Origin: Sphingobium lactosutens DS20
Lineage (GTDB): Bacteria > Pseudomonadota > Alphaproteobacteria > Sphingomonadales > Sphingomonadaceae
Length of the DNA stretch: 64,000 bases
Assembly (NCBI RefSeq): GCF_000445105.1
Contig: NZ_ATDP01000074.1
Span: 37,326 to 101,325 of the forward strand
Direction of reading: 5' to 3'
A program made the position numbers and the translations under genes. A model generated the notes under the pieces. That model made no database searches. It was given only the letters and a program-made list of their open reading frames with translations, and was not told the origin of the DNA. Each line of letters opens with the position of its first letter. Position 1 is the stretch's first letter. Positions 8,399 through 17,439 of this stretch are shown piece after piece.

Positions 8399-9261
8399 CC
8401 TGGGACGAGTTCTCGACGGTCCGCGTCAACGTGGGCGATGCGGTGCTCGCGGTGCGGGTCGGCGGTGCCGGGCCGCCGGTAGTCCTTCTGCATGGCTTCC
8501 CACAGCATTCCCTGATGTGGCACGCGATCGCACCGCGCCTTGCCGATAACTTCACGGTCATCGCACCCGACCAGCGCGGGATGGGCGCTTCGTCGGTGAC
8601 GGATGGCGGCTACAGCAAGGCTGCGCTCGCGGGCGACCTGGCAAGGGTGCTCGATGCACTTGGTTACAGGCAGGCGCACGTCGCCGGCTATGATCTCGGC
8701 GCCGGCGTCGCGGTCGCCTTCGCCCGCGATCATCCCGATAGGGTCGGGCGACTTGCGGTGATGGAGTTTGTCCTCGCGGGCTTTGGCCTGGAGCAGGCGA
8801 TGACGCCGCGGCCGGGCTGGGGCGCGGACTCCAACTGGCACTTCGGTGTTTTCGCCGCGCCCGACGTTGCAGTATGGCTATTCGCGGGGCGCGAGCGCGC
8901 GCTACTGGAATGGTTCTTCTGGCACGAGAGCCACACCGGATCGCTCGTCGTGAGTGAAGCGCATATGGCCGCCTATGCGCGCAGCCTGTCGCGTCCGGGA
9001 GTGCTGCGTGCAGGCGCCGGATACTACGCCTCGATCTTCCAGGACGCGGACGACAACGCGGCGCTCAGAAAGATGCCACTGGCGATCCCGGTCCTGGCCG
9101 TCGGTGGCGCATCGCACGCCGGACCGATGCTGGAGCGGTTCTGGAGCGACGCCGCGTCCGACCTGTCGACCGCCGTCATCCCCGCCGCCGGCCACTGGCT
9201 CGGCGACGAGAACCCGCAGGCAACGGCGGTCGCGCTGGCAGAATTTTTCTCCCAAAATTAA
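8395..9261 (+). CDS. alpha/beta hydrolase, epoxide hydrolase-like
   Basis: A 288-residue alpha/beta hydrolase with the oxyanion motif HGFPQ (33-37) and the nucleophile elbow GYDLGAG. The residue there is Asp100, not Ser, as in epoxide hydrolases and haloacetate or haloalkane dehalogenases. A C-terminal AAGHWLGDENP supplies the catalytic His. It should therefore open epoxides or remove halogens through an aspartyl-ester intermediate. It is coupled to the Old Yellow Enzyme gene, consistent with processing of an unsaturated or epoxidised compound. Confidence 0.88.
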   Translation: MTWDEFSTVRVNVGDAVLAVRVGGAGPPVVLLHGFPQHSLMWHAIAPRLADNFTVIAPDQRGMGASSVTDGGYSKAALAGDLARVLDALGYRQAHVAGYDLGAGVAVAFARDHPDRVGRLAVMEFVLAGFGLEQAMTPRPGWGADSNWHFGVFAAPDVAVWLFAGRERALLEWFFWHESHTGSLVVSEAHMAAYARSLSRPGVLRAGAGYYASIFQDADDNAALRKMPLAIPVLAVGGASHAGPMLERFWSDAASDLSTAVIPAAGHWLGDENPQATAVALAEFFSQN

Positions 9262-9278
9262 TGCAGCAGGAGGCCGAC

Positions 9279-9680
9279 GTGGCTGAACCGAAAAATATCC
9301 TCATCGTTGGCGAGACGCCCGAGAATATGGATTTCTCTGACCCGGCGATCCCCGAGGGCTTGACCCCGGAGAAGATCAAGGCGGGGCTGGAGCAGTCGCT
9401 CGATGACCTGCGCGGCAAGGGCTACACCGCCTGTCTCGTATATCTCGACACCAAGGACACGGCGCGCGATCAGATCAGTGAGGCGCTCGGGCGGCGCGTG
9501 TTCGACATCATCGTCATCGGTGCGGGGCTCCGGATCGTGCCCAAGCAGACGGAGATGTTCGAGGTGGTCATGAACGTCATCCACACCGCAGCGCCGCAGG
9601 CGAGGCTCGCGTTCAATCTGAGCCCTGACGACTCCGCGAACGCGGCCGAGCGGCAGCTTGAGTTCGACAAGCATGTCTAG
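9279..9680 (+). CDS. small Rossmann-like hypothetical protein
   Basis: A 133-residue protein if started at the GTG at 9279, where AGGAGG sits 5 nt upstream; an in-frame ATG at 9261 overlaps the hydrolase stop and lacks a good ribosome site. Alternating strands and helices (PKNILIVGE, GYTACLVYLD, FDIIVIGAGLRIVP) suggest a small nucleotide-binding or response-regulator-like fold. No catalytic motif is evident. It is the last gene of the LysR-linked operon. I cannot assign a function. Confidence 0.7.
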   Translation: MAEPKNILIVGETPENMDFSDPAIPEGLTPEKIKAGLEQSLDDLRGKGYTACLVYLDTKDTARDQISEALGRRVFDIIVIGAGLRIVPKQTEMFEVVMNVIHTAAPQARLAFNLSPDDSANAAERQLEFDKHV

Positions 9681-9736
9681 CCATGACTGCCCTTTCTGTC
9701 TGAAATATATCCATAGGGACAAAAAGGACAAGCGGA

Positions 9737-9764
9737 CCGGCGATGGAGCGTGACGCTCCGCCGG
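9737..9764. promoter_or_regulatory. two-stage inverted repeat
   Basis: CCGGC (9737-9741) pairs with GCCGG (9760-9764), enclosing a 7-bp pair GGAGCGT / ACGCTCC separated by a single G. It lies in the 118-bp gap after the catabolic operon and about 35 bp before the next start codon. It may end the operon or control the membrane-protein gene; no T-run follows. Confidence 0.45.
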
Positions 9765-9798
9765 CATGATGGTAAAAGGAAGTCGAAAGGATTTCCCG

Positions 9799-10275
9799 AT
9801 GGACGAAGCCGTCGACAGCCAGCAAAAAGATGACCATGCGGAGCGCTCGCAGCTGTCTGGGTGGCTATGGGAGCCATGGTTCGCGAAGCTTTGGTGGACC
9901 GCGATCCCAGTCTGGTGGATTGGAATGGCTGCATCCACTCGCAGCGACACATTGGAAGCCTTCTATCGCGGAGGAATCGCTGGCTATCTGAACGTCCTGT
10001 TCTTTCCGGGGACCGCGCTCATGGTTCTGGGCGTGGGTTATCTTCGTGAGCGCCTCGATAGATTTGTCTGGCAAGGTGAGGGTATGCCGCTGTCCGATGA
10101 GGAAGAGGAGGACCTGTTCCAAACGCGAATACGGCAAGAGCACAATCGCTTCTTGGATGGTATCGGGAAGGGAACTGACATGTTCGATCCCCGGTCAGGT
10201 CCGCTCTGGATCGGCAACCCTTTGAACCCACTGAACGCAGGGTATATCGATCCTCATACCGGGAAGCACCGCTAG
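9799..10275 (+). CDS. membrane protein of unknown function, convergent to traG
   Basis: A 158-residue protein started at ATG 9799 (MDEAVDSQQKDDHAERSQL) because AAAGGA lies about 8 nt upstream; an ATG 33 nt earlier lacks one. It has two hydrophobic segments, near WFAKLWWTAIPVWWIGMAAS and LNVLFFPGTALMVLGVGYL. These are followed by an acidic stretch (DEEEEDLFQTRIRQ) and a C-terminal tail with repeated Gly-Pro-Asn (GPLWIGNPLNPLNAGYIDP). Its last 4 bases overlap the 3' end of traG on the other strand. It may belong to the transfer module; function unknown. Confidence 0.72.
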   Translation: MDEAVDSQQKDDHAERSQLSGWLWEPWFAKLWWTAIPVWWIGMAASTRSDTLEAFYRGGIAGYLNVLFFPGTALMVLGVGYLRERLDRFVWQGEGMPLSDEEEEDLFQTRIRQEHNRFLDGIGKGTDMFDPRSGPLWIGNPLNPLNAGYIDPHTGKHR

Positions 10276-13200
10276 CGTTTCTTGAAGCTGCTATCGCCGT
10301 CCCCGGGGCTGCCCTGGATATCCGTCGAAAAGCTACCTTTTGAAAGAACGGAATTTTGCTCGAGGGAAGTGAGCGGACCGGTGATGTCAAAGGTGGCGCG
10401 CCCGTTGTCCGCATCCTGCAGATAGCGATTGCGCATCCCGTCGGTCCCGAGGATGCGGCTCGAGAGCTCGCGTGAGAACGCCGCCTCGGGCGTGCTCGAT
10501 CGGGCCGCGGCTCGCTCGGAAGCTGCTATGGACTCGCGAACGTCGTAGTTCACAATGTCCATTGTAGCGTGGGCGTCTTCGGTGGTGCTTCCCGAATCGC
10601 GGCTTTCATATCCGACCTTGGCGCCAAAATTTCCGGTCGTGGAACGGTCGGTCCGGTTGACCGGCGCCGATTGGCGACCGCGGCTTGAACCGCCGCTGCG
10701 TCCCCCTGTCGTTTCGCTATCTGAGACGCCTACCGAACGTCCGATATCTATCCCGACGTTTGTGCCGATCGTGATCTGATCCTGCGCCGAGCGTGAAAGC
10801 GTTCTTTGCCATCCCGTCTGCGTCATGATCGCCTGAACATCGCGCTGGAGCGTGTCCGCGACCTGAGGCTTGAGACGCCACTCACCCTTGCGGTCCATCT
10901 CGAAGCCGCCGCGCAGCCAGTTGGCAAGCATGGCCTGCCCCTCAGCGCCGCCGCCCATGAAGTGCTCGATCGTATCCGGGCCGGCCTGTTTTCCTGCCTC
11001 GAAGCGGGTGCTGGTGTCGCTGCGCGCTGAACGGCTGAATTCCGTTCCGCTGGAAACCAGCAGATCGTTATGTGCGAAGCTGAAGCGGGCGTGCCCGCCA
11101 TCGGCGATCGCGCCCAGCTGGCTTTCATTAATCAGCCCTGCCTTCCACATGGCGGCAGCGGTCTCGGGGGTAAGGTTGAGACCCAGATCGCCATTCTGAT
11201 CCATGGCGATCTGCCGTTTCGTGAGGTTGATGCCGTTCTCGGCAAGCAGGCCCTGCATACGCGTGAGACGCTCCCGATCAACAATCGAGGTGAGGCGCTC
11301 GTTGCGCGCACGATCGGCAATACCTTCGGCACCGCCTTCGGCCATATCGACCTGGTTTCCCGCCGTGCGACTCAGCGCCTGAATGAAGCTGTCGAGCCGT
11401 GCTGCCTCGCGCGTCGAGACGCCCGCCGCAGCTGCGCCCTCCGCGAACCCAAAATTTTCCGATTGGCGCCGCTGCTCGCCGATGCGCGCCGCGCTTCGCG
11501 TGCCCGCTGTTCCGACTTCACGCTGCGCGTCGAGCTTGCCGGACCGTTCGGCGAAATCGTAGCCCGCCGCCTCGCGCGTCCGACCATAGATGCTCGTGCC
11601 TTCGCGCCCGGCCTCCGCCGTCGCGCCGTCGGCGGTGCCCAGCTGGGTCGCCGCGCTGTAACGCTCGATCGCTGCGACCACCTGGGCTTCGTTTCTCCCG
11701 GTTGTGCGAGAGAGCTGGGTGATGGCCGTGCTGCGTGCCTCTCCGGACAGCGCGTTGATGAACCCGACCCGCCGCGCCGTCTCGTCGACCGACAGGCCGA
11801 GCATCGAGGCTGCCTCGCGCTGACCCTGATTGCTACCGGTCCGCCAACCTTGCTCGGTGGCGACATTGGCGCGCTCGACACCAGCGACATTGTCGCCAGC
11901 ATAGTCGCGACGGCCCTCCATCGCGCCGACCTGAACTTGCGCTGAGGTGAGGTCGTTCCTCAGCATCTGTTCCTGATCGAAGGTGTTGGCGATCAGCTTG
12001 GCGAAGGTCGGATCGGCCTGGGCCTCCCCGATCACACCCGACGCCTTTAGCTGGGCATCGGCGGGCGAGTAGCCAGCGCGCTCAAAGTGGCGCGCGGCTC
12101 CTTGCATCATCATCCCGTAGGCGCGCTGGTCACCGAAAGCGCGCCACTGGACGAGGTTCTGGCTGAAGGCAGCAAATGCCTTCTCGCCGGCCTCGCCCTG
12201 GCCGAAATAGCCTGTTCCAAGATTCCGCAGCGCGTCCTTCTCAGCGAACTGATGAATAGCCGTTGTGGCGGCATTGGCCTGAACCGCCCGCGCGACTGCC
12301 GGATCGGCAAGGTCGCGGCCGCCCAGCGCGGGCGCGAGGCTTCCGAGCTGGCGCGATCCCTCGATGCCTCCGAGCGCAAAGGCGGTACCACCGGGCGTTC
12401 CGGGCCGTTCGCCAAGGATATGGCCCGCCTCCCCATAGGAGCGATTGGCATTGAAAGTGGAGCGATCGCCGAAATCGCCGAAGCTCGAGGCCGCTCCCGC
12501 ACGCGTGCGGGTGCCCATGGCCGAAGCTTGTGCTTCCAGCGCTGACGCCTGGCCTTCGGCGGTGCCCATGGGCGCGGCGGCGGCCGTACCCTGGCTTGCG
12601 ATCCCGAGCGTCCCTGAGGTGAAGGACGTGAACACGTTGCCACTAAAGCGGAAGACCGTGAAGACGAAGGCACCGGCAAGCCCGGCAGCCGCTGTCCGGA
12701 AGCTCCCGAAAATTGCCAGCGCCTTCATCGCAGCGGAAGGCGCGAGCAGCCAGGCGTTGGCGGCCAGCGCGTTCGAGCGCAGTTCCGCGAGCGTCGCAGT
12801 CGCGCGGCCGAGGGTGAGCTGATAAATGCCCGCGTCGATAACGCCCCAGAGCGCTACGAACACAAACATGCCGAGCGCGAAACTCGCGACCCGCAGGTTG
12901 ATCGGGGTCAGGATGAACAGGAGGGCGATCGGGATCATGAAAAGCATGATGCCGAAGACGACGGCGCGGATCGTCGGCATCCACTCGTTTGCCACCGACA
13001 TGGTGGCGAGCCCGTTGGAGATCACGGCGCGATTGGCCATCACCCGCGCAGCGCTCGCAGGCGAATCTTCGAACAGGACGTCGCCGACCGTGTTGCCGAG
13101 CAGGATGTGTGTGAGGAATGCCTGCGCACTCAGCGGACGGCCGAGCATCATCTGCCCCATTTCGCCAAGCTGCTGGCGGCAGCGGGTCATCTGCTGGGCG

Positions 13201-14033
13201 TTGCCCGTATCATATCCCGTTCGTGCGCAGATCTGACCAGTGTAATTGTCGAACAGGACGGGATCGGACAGACGATCCGAGATATGTGTCCAGGCATCGG
13301 CGCAGCTGCCCGTCGTGCCGCCCTTGTCGGCTTCGGTATATACGGTCGAAAAGGTGGCTGGCCCAGCCATGGCCGCAAACGATGCCGGCAAATCGGTCGC
13401 GGTCCGGAAGAGTTGATCATCGTCGACGCCATAGGCCGCCGATACGCGGGCGACCGGATAGCATTGGCGGACATAATCCTTGATGGTGGCATCGAGGAAC
13501 ACATCGGTCATTGGGCCGCGCGGGCTTACCGCGTTAAGGAATAAATCGAAACTGTGGCCGCCCGCGCCAAACTCGATCTTCGCATTGGGATCGAGCGTGT
13601 TGTCGTCGATCGTCTCGACCATCGCGCGCTCCATCATGTTTGTCGCGCCAGCAACCAGGACCAGCAGGTTCGGGACGCCGCCGACTGCCTGATAAGCGTT
13701 ACGGACCCGATCATAGACATGAACGGTGCCGGTCGTGGCGATCAGCCCGACGAAGAGACCCGCGCCGATCAGGATCTGGAAACCGAAGGCGACCAACCCC
13801 ATGCCCGTGCCCCGGACGCTGGCGATGATCGCGCCAAGGCCAATGCCGACCGTCGCGACGATCATTACCAGCGTTTCGTACCGGGGATCACCGAAGATCA
13901 TCGAGACGAGGCGGAAAGCATCGACGGTCTCGGCAAAGCCGTCATAGGTATGGAAGCTCGTATCGACCGCCAGCGCGGGCGAGGCAAAGAGCAGGGCGGG
14001 AAGGGCTACAACTGGCCTTAGAAACCTGCGCAT
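10272..14033 (-). CDS. traG: conjugative mating-pair stabilisation protein TraG
   Basis: 1253 residues, somewhat longer than F TraG (about 940). The N-terminus MRRFLRPVVALPALLFASPALA is a signal-peptide-like segment followed by DTSFHTYDGFAETVDAFRLVSMIFG. Several membrane helices follow up to about residue 480 (for example AVVFGIMLFMIPIALLFILTP), then a very long Ala/Gly/Arg-rich helical periplasmic region. The N-terminal part of TraG helps pilus assembly; the C-terminal part stabilises mating pairs and interacts with entry exclusion. The ATG at 14033 is chosen over an upstream one that would run into traH. It is the last gene of the tra operon. Confidence 0.9.
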   Translation of the reverse strand: MRRFLRPVVALPALLFASPALAVDTSFHTYDGFAETVDAFRLVSMIFGDPRYETLVMIVATVGIGLGAIIASVRGTGMGLVAFGFQILIGAGLFVGLIATTGTVHVYDRVRNAYQAVGGVPNLLVLVAGATNMMERAMVETIDDNTLDPNAKIEFGAGGHSFDLFLNAVSPRGPMTDVFLDATIKDYVRQCYPVARVSAAYGVDDDQLFRTATDLPASFAAMAGPATFSTVYTEADKGGTTGSCADAWTHISDRLSDPVLFDNYTGQICARTGYDTGNAQQMTRCRQQLGEMGQMMLGRPLSAQAFLTHILLGNTVGDVLFEDSPASAARVMANRAVISNGLATMSVANEWMPTIRAVVFGIMLFMIPIALLFILTPINLRVASFALGMFVFVALWGVIDAGIYQLTLGRATATLAELRSNALAANAWLLAPSAAMKALAIFGSFRTAAAGLAGAFVFTVFRFSGNVFTSFTSGTLGIASQGTAAAAPMGTAEGQASALEAQASAMGTRTRAGAASSFGDFGDRSTFNANRSYGEAGHILGERPGTPGGTAFALGGIEGSRQLGSLAPALGGRDLADPAVARAVQANAATTAIHQFAEKDALRNLGTGYFGQGEAGEKAFAAFSQNLVQWRAFGDQRAYGMMMQGAARHFERAGYSPADAQLKASGVIGEAQADPTFAKLIANTFDQEQMLRNDLTSAQVQVGAMEGRRDYAGDNVAGVERANVATEQGWRTGSNQGQREAASMLGLSVDETARRVGFINALSGEARSTAITQLSRTTGRNEAQVVAAIERYSAATQLGTADGATAEAGREGTSIYGRTREAAGYDFAERSGKLDAQREVGTAGTRSAARIGEQRRQSENFGFAEGAAAAGVSTREAARLDSFIQALSRTAGNQVDMAEGGAEGIADRARNERLTSIVDRERLTRMQGLLAENGINLTKRQIAMDQNGDLGLNLTPETAAAMWKAGLINESQLGAIADGGHARFSFAHNDLLVSSGTEFSRSARSDTSTRFEAGKQAGPDTIEHFMGGGAEGQAMLANWLRGGFEMDRKGEWRLKPQVADTLQRDVQAIMTQTGWQRTLSRSAQDQITIGTNVGIDIGRSVGVSDSETTGGRSGGSSRGRQSAPVNRTDRSTTGNFGAKVGYESRDSGSTTEDAHATMDIVNYDVRESIAASERAAARSSTPEAAFSRELSSRILGTDGMRNRYLQDADNGRATFDITGPLTSLEQNSVLSKGSFSTDIQGSPGDGDSSFKKR

Positions 14034-14049
14034 GGGTGTCGGATCCTGT

Positions 14050-15474
14050 TTACTGGTTGCGGGCGGCGGCACCGGCGGCGTCGCGGGCATCGCGATCACG
14101 CTCGCGCAGGAGCCCGGCATAATTTGCGGAGAGGTTCGCTTGATCGAGCGCGGCCATGTAGCTCTGGCGCATCTGCGCGCGCTGACGTAGCACTTCGTCT
14201 CTCAAGTCGCGCAACTGCTCGATGCCCTTCGACAGGATGCGGGTCTGGCAGACATTGGCGTTGTTGCTGTCTGCTGAGCCCGCGACCGTCGCCCCGCGTT
14301 CGGCATTGGTCACCGTGAAGTCGATCGTGCGGGTCAGATCATTGAGCATCTGGTAGGCAAGAGTGAGGGCCACCAATTCGTCTGTATCGGCGATCACGGA
14401 GTCGACAACGCCTTGGCGCACGCCCCATTCGAGCATGCGATAGACCGGTAGTGTGCGGACATTGGCTACGAACTGCCGCTCCTCGGCCGTTAGCGCGGCG
14501 CGCGTGCGGATCTTGGTTGCGATCGACTGCATGCGTTCGCGGGCCAGGACGAGCGCGCCGCGTCCCGACCCATCCTGCGCGCAGTCGGCGCCGGTCGGCG
14601 GGAAATTGAGCGTTCGGCGCTGGACGCGCCCGGTCAGGAAATCCTGCGCGCTTTCCGTATCCTGCGCCGGGCACTGGGGGATGGCCGTGAACAGTGGAAC
14701 GCGGTCGCCATCATCCCAGCGCATATAGACGTCGCCGACGCGGGCACGCATCACGCTCGCCCAGTCGCCCGCACCGACGCGAGAGGCGGCATGAGCGAGA
14801 AGGGAGCCGGAGCGAAAGATGTCGGTCACTTCCGCCGGGCAATTGGCGAGGGCGTCCTTCAGATCCTCGGTCGGGTTGTTATTGTTCGCCTCGATCTTCT
14901 CGCGGCTCTGCTGGTAACTCTTGGCGAAGCCCTGCTTGACCGAGCGATAGCCCGTCATCTCCTCGATGATCCCCGACATATTGTCATCGCCCTTGGCGAT
15001 CTGGACCATGCGATTGGCAAGCCGACAATCATTGACCTGGATCGAGTTCAGGAAGTTGGTGGCTGCCTCCATCTTCGAGATGATGTTTCCCATCTTCTCA
15101 TCGAGCGTTTCGAGCAGATACTGGAAGGCGACTGCCGGCGCGGCCTGCAGAATGCTTTCAAGTTTTTGGACAAGATAATCGGGGTCGAGGAACGACATGC
15201 CGCCCAGGAACATGTCGATGCCGCCGCAGCCGGCACGAACCTTGGGCAAGCTCACCGACATCAAATAGTCGTTATGGACGTCGACCCGGCCTGACATCCC
15301 GCCTGCCGTCACATAGCCGCGGGTCTGATCCTCGAAGCTCCCGGGGGAAGTGTAGGTGACGTTGTCGAACCAGCTCTCCGCCCAGCTCTGGGCATGGGCA
15401 GGCGCTGCGGAGAAGACCGTCGCGATGCAGAGGGTGATCAGCGCGCGTGCGGTTGCACGAGGCCAGGGAAACAT
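14050..15474 (-). CDS. traH: conjugative pilus assembly protein TraH
   Basis: A 474-residue protein, close to F TraH (458). A signal peptide is visible (MFPWPRATARALITLCIATVFSAAPAHAQ), then the family opening SWFDNVTYTSPGSFEDQTRGYVTAGGMSGRV and a Cys-containing RAGCGGIDMFLGGMSFLD. TraH is periplasmic and works with TraF, TraU, TraW and TrbB in pilus extension and mating-pair formation. The start at 15474 is the only ATG that yields the signal peptide. traG follows after 16 nt. Confidence 0.93.
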   Translation of the reverse strand: MFPWPRATARALITLCIATVFSAAPAHAQSWAESWFDNVTYTSPGSFEDQTRGYVTAGGMSGRVDVHNDYLMSVSLPKVRAGCGGIDMFLGGMSFLDPDYLVQKLESILQAAPAVAFQYLLETLDEKMGNIISKMEAATNFLNSIQVNDCRLANRMVQIAKGDDNMSGIIEEMTGYRSVKQGFAKSYQQSREKIEANNNNPTEDLKDALANCPAEVTDIFRSGSLLAHAASRVGAGDWASVMRARVGDVYMRWDDGDRVPLFTAIPQCPAQDTESAQDFLTGRVQRRTLNFPPTGADCAQDGSGRGALVLARERMQSIATKIRTRAALTAEERQFVANVRTLPVYRMLEWGVRQGVVDSVIADTDELVALTLAYQMLNDLTRTIDFTVTNAERGATVAGSADSNNANVCQTRILSKGIEQLRDLRDEVLRQRAQMRQSYMAALDQANLSANYAGLLRERDRDARDAAGAAARNQ

Positions 15475-15527
15475 GGCGCACTCCGGACTATCTGAGGTGA
15501 GGGAAGAAGGGCTGAGGCCGCCATCGC

Positions 15528-16103
15528 TCAGCGCCTTCCGGGTTGGGTCGCCGGCAGCCCCACGATGCCGGTGAACTTGGACATCGCCCGGACACCGACG
15601 GCGGGTCTCACGCCCGTCAGCATCTTCGCGGCCAGATAGAGGTTGCGGGCCAGATTGGGCGCATGGTCGGTGCCGATCGCCACCGGCACGACGCGAAGGT
15701 CGTCCGAGATTGGGCGCACCCAGGCCACGGGATGCCCAACCCAGGGCAGGCCGAGGCGTCCCGACCGGATCATCGCTTCCTGGGCGCCGATCGTGCGGAC
15801 CTGCCAGCCGTAGCGCGTGCCGAGCGTCGTCAGCTTGGTCCAGAGATCCCCACAGGAAACACAACCGGGCGTCGTTGTCATTTCGATGACGAAGGCCGCG
15901 CCATGGCCCCGCAGCGTCGTCGTAAAATCATCGGGGAACTCCCGCGTAACCGGAACCCGCGAGAGCCACGCCTGCATGGTCTTTGCGTCGCCGACCGGAT
16001 GGATCGCGGCCCGCATCGCGTTCTCGTGGCTGACGGTCCGCGCGGACGCGGAACCCATGCCGATGACGAGGCCAGGGATGCCTAGGAGGATGAGCGCCCG
16101 CAT
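15528..16103 (-). CDS. thioredoxin-like conjugation protein (TrbB-like position)
   Basis: 191 residues with a signal peptide (MRALILLGIPGLVIGMGSASA) and a thioredoxin-type CxxC in TTPGCVSCGDLW, so it is probably a periplasmic disulfide oxidoreductase or isomerase. It occupies the place of trbB between traF and traH. Its ATG overlaps the traF stop by one base (TAATG), showing translational coupling. A longer frame through traF was rejected. Likely clients are the Cys-rich TraN, TraU and TraH encoded in the same operon. Confidence 0.75.
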   Translation of the reverse strand: MRALILLGIPGLVIGMGSASARTVSHENAMRAAIHPVGDAKTMQAWLSRVPVTREFPDDFTTTLRGHGAAFVIEMTTTPGCVSCGDLWTKLTTLGTRYGWQVRTIGAQEAMIRSGRLGLPWVGHPVAWVRPISDDLRVVPVAIGTDHAPNLARNLYLAAKMLTGVRPAVGVRAMSKFTGIVGLPATQPGRR

Positions 16104-16963
16104 TACGGTTTCGGCCCCGTGGAGACGTCGACGAGATCGCCGCCAAGGGCGCGGGGATCTGTGGCCGAGACGGGGCCGTTGCCCAGGGCATCGAAGAAGC
16201 CGGCGTCCTCGCCCGGGCCCGTCATGAATTGCTCGGACCGGATATCGCCTCGCAGCAGTCGCACCGCCTGGTAGGCCGTCTGCGCGAGATTGGGATAGGC
16301 CTCCACACCGGACGCGATGATCATCCGCTGCTGGCTCCCGCGCCGGATAATCATCGTCGTGGGGGTAATCTCGACCCCGAACCGCGCGCTGAGATCGGAT
16401 CGCTTGTCGAGATCCAGGAGCGTGACCTGCCAACCCATCTCTTCCTGGAACCGCTGGATGATGGGCCACTGGACCCGGCAATAGCCGCAGGTCGAACGAG
16501 AGAACATGACGAGCGCGAACTCGCCCGCGTGGCTGCGCAAGTAGGATTGCCGAATGGCATCCTTCTGGGCCGAGAGCTCGGAGCGGGCATCACCGACCAT
16601 CGGATTGGCCGACTTCGAGTTGAGTTCGGGATATTGCAGCATCGCGATCTGCGTCACGCCGGCGAACGCACGCGCCTTGCGCCGCGCGAAGTCCTGAAGC
16701 CGCCAGAAGTCGGCGACGGCATCGACCGTCAGCACGGTCGCGGCATAGTCGCGCTGTTTCTCGATAAGCTTGCGGATCTTCGGCGGGGTCCAGGTGGCAA
16801 GCTCCGCCATGGGCGGTATAATCGGCTTTGTCAGCGCGTCCGGTTCGGCCCTGTCTTCAGACTTCGGCTTGGGCGCTTCATACCACCAATAGCCTTGTCT
16901 GGCCGGATCGGCAGCCGGAGCGCCTTGCGCGCTTACCGCCGATGGAAGCACGATCAGTGCCAT
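16103..16963 (-). CDS. traF: conjugative pilus assembly protein TraF, start uncertain
   Basis: From ATG 16963 the protein has 286 residues. It contains YWWYEAPKP near the N-terminus and a thioredoxin fold with MFSRSTCGYCRVQWP, so unlike F TraF it keeps a CxxC. TraF is periplasmic and acts with TraH. The start is a problem: MALIVLPSAVSAQ is a signal peptide without a charged n-region. The in-frame codons upstream (RLCHRLAAVSLGV) would supply one, yet no ATG, GTG or TTG exists in that stretch before the frame enters the oppositely oriented antitoxin gene at 17063. The 5' end may have been replaced. Confidence 0.83.
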   Translation of the reverse strand: MALIVLPSAVSAQGAPAADPARQGYWWYEAPKPKSEDRAEPDALTKPIIPPMAELATWTPPKIRKLIEKQRDYAATVLTVDAVADFWRLQDFARRKARAFAGVTQIAMLQYPELNSKSANPMVGDARSELSAQKDAIRQSYLRSHAGEFALVMFSRSTCGYCRVQWPIIQRFQEEMGWQVTLLDLDKRSDLSARFGVEITPTTMIIRRGSQQRMIIASGVEAYPNLAQTAYQAVRLLRGDIRSEQFMTGPGEDAGFFDALGNGPVSATDPRALGGDLVDVSTGPKP

Positions 16964-17062
16964 GACGCCGAGGCTGACGGCAGCGAGCCGATGGCATAAC
17001 CTGCCAGTTTGTATTGAAATTGTCGTGGCAAATGGCGAGATAGCCCCGAGGAGTTTAGCTGC

Positions 17063-17338
17063 ATGGCACAGCAGGCCCGTACCGATCGCGGTGGCTCGAC
17101 GCGCAAGGATGATGTCATCCAGATCAGCGCTGCGGCCGAGCTCGAGGCGATGCTCAGTCGCGCCGATTCCCTGGAAGGACAGAAGCTTTCCGAACTCATG
17201 CTTGCGAGCGAGCGGCGGCAAGCCGAGGCCGCGATCCTCGATCAGCGAACCTTTTTCCTGGATGCCGACAGCCATGAGCAGTTCCTGGCGATGCTCGATG
17301 CGCTGCCAATCGAAGCCGTTCGGGCGCTGCAGGGCTAG
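17063..17338 (+). CDS. orphan TacA-like (DUF1778) antitoxin
   Basis: A 91-residue protein resembling DUF1778 ribbon-helix-helix antitoxins: VIQISAAAELEAMLSRADSLEGQKLSELML then ILDQRTFFLDADSHEQFLAMLDALP, which is the toxin-binding tail pattern. Normally a GNAT acetyltransferase toxin follows; here 17339-17439 holds only a small hairpin (CTGCAC TGC GTGCAG at 17347-17361) and then the oppositely oriented peptidase gene. It lies antisense inside the tra operon, immediately 5' of traF. It could protect against related GNAT toxins, including the one at 23586. Confidence 0.72.
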   Translation: MAQQARTDRGGSTRKDDVIQISAAAELEAMLSRADSLEGQKLSELMLASERRQAEAAILDQRTFFLDADSHEQFLAMLDALPIEAVRALQG

Positions 17339-17439
17339 CCACATCCTGCACTGCGTGCAGCCTGGCGGGGCCTTTCGGGGATCGGAGACAGGCCGAAGTT
17401 CGTAGCGACGCCTGGTGCGCCTTGCCTGATCGCCCGCGC

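Noticed and set aside
17347..17361. Small hairpin after the orphan TacA-like gene as an intrinsic terminator
   Set aside because: Only 6 bp with a 3-nt loop and no T-run; too weak for a separate call.
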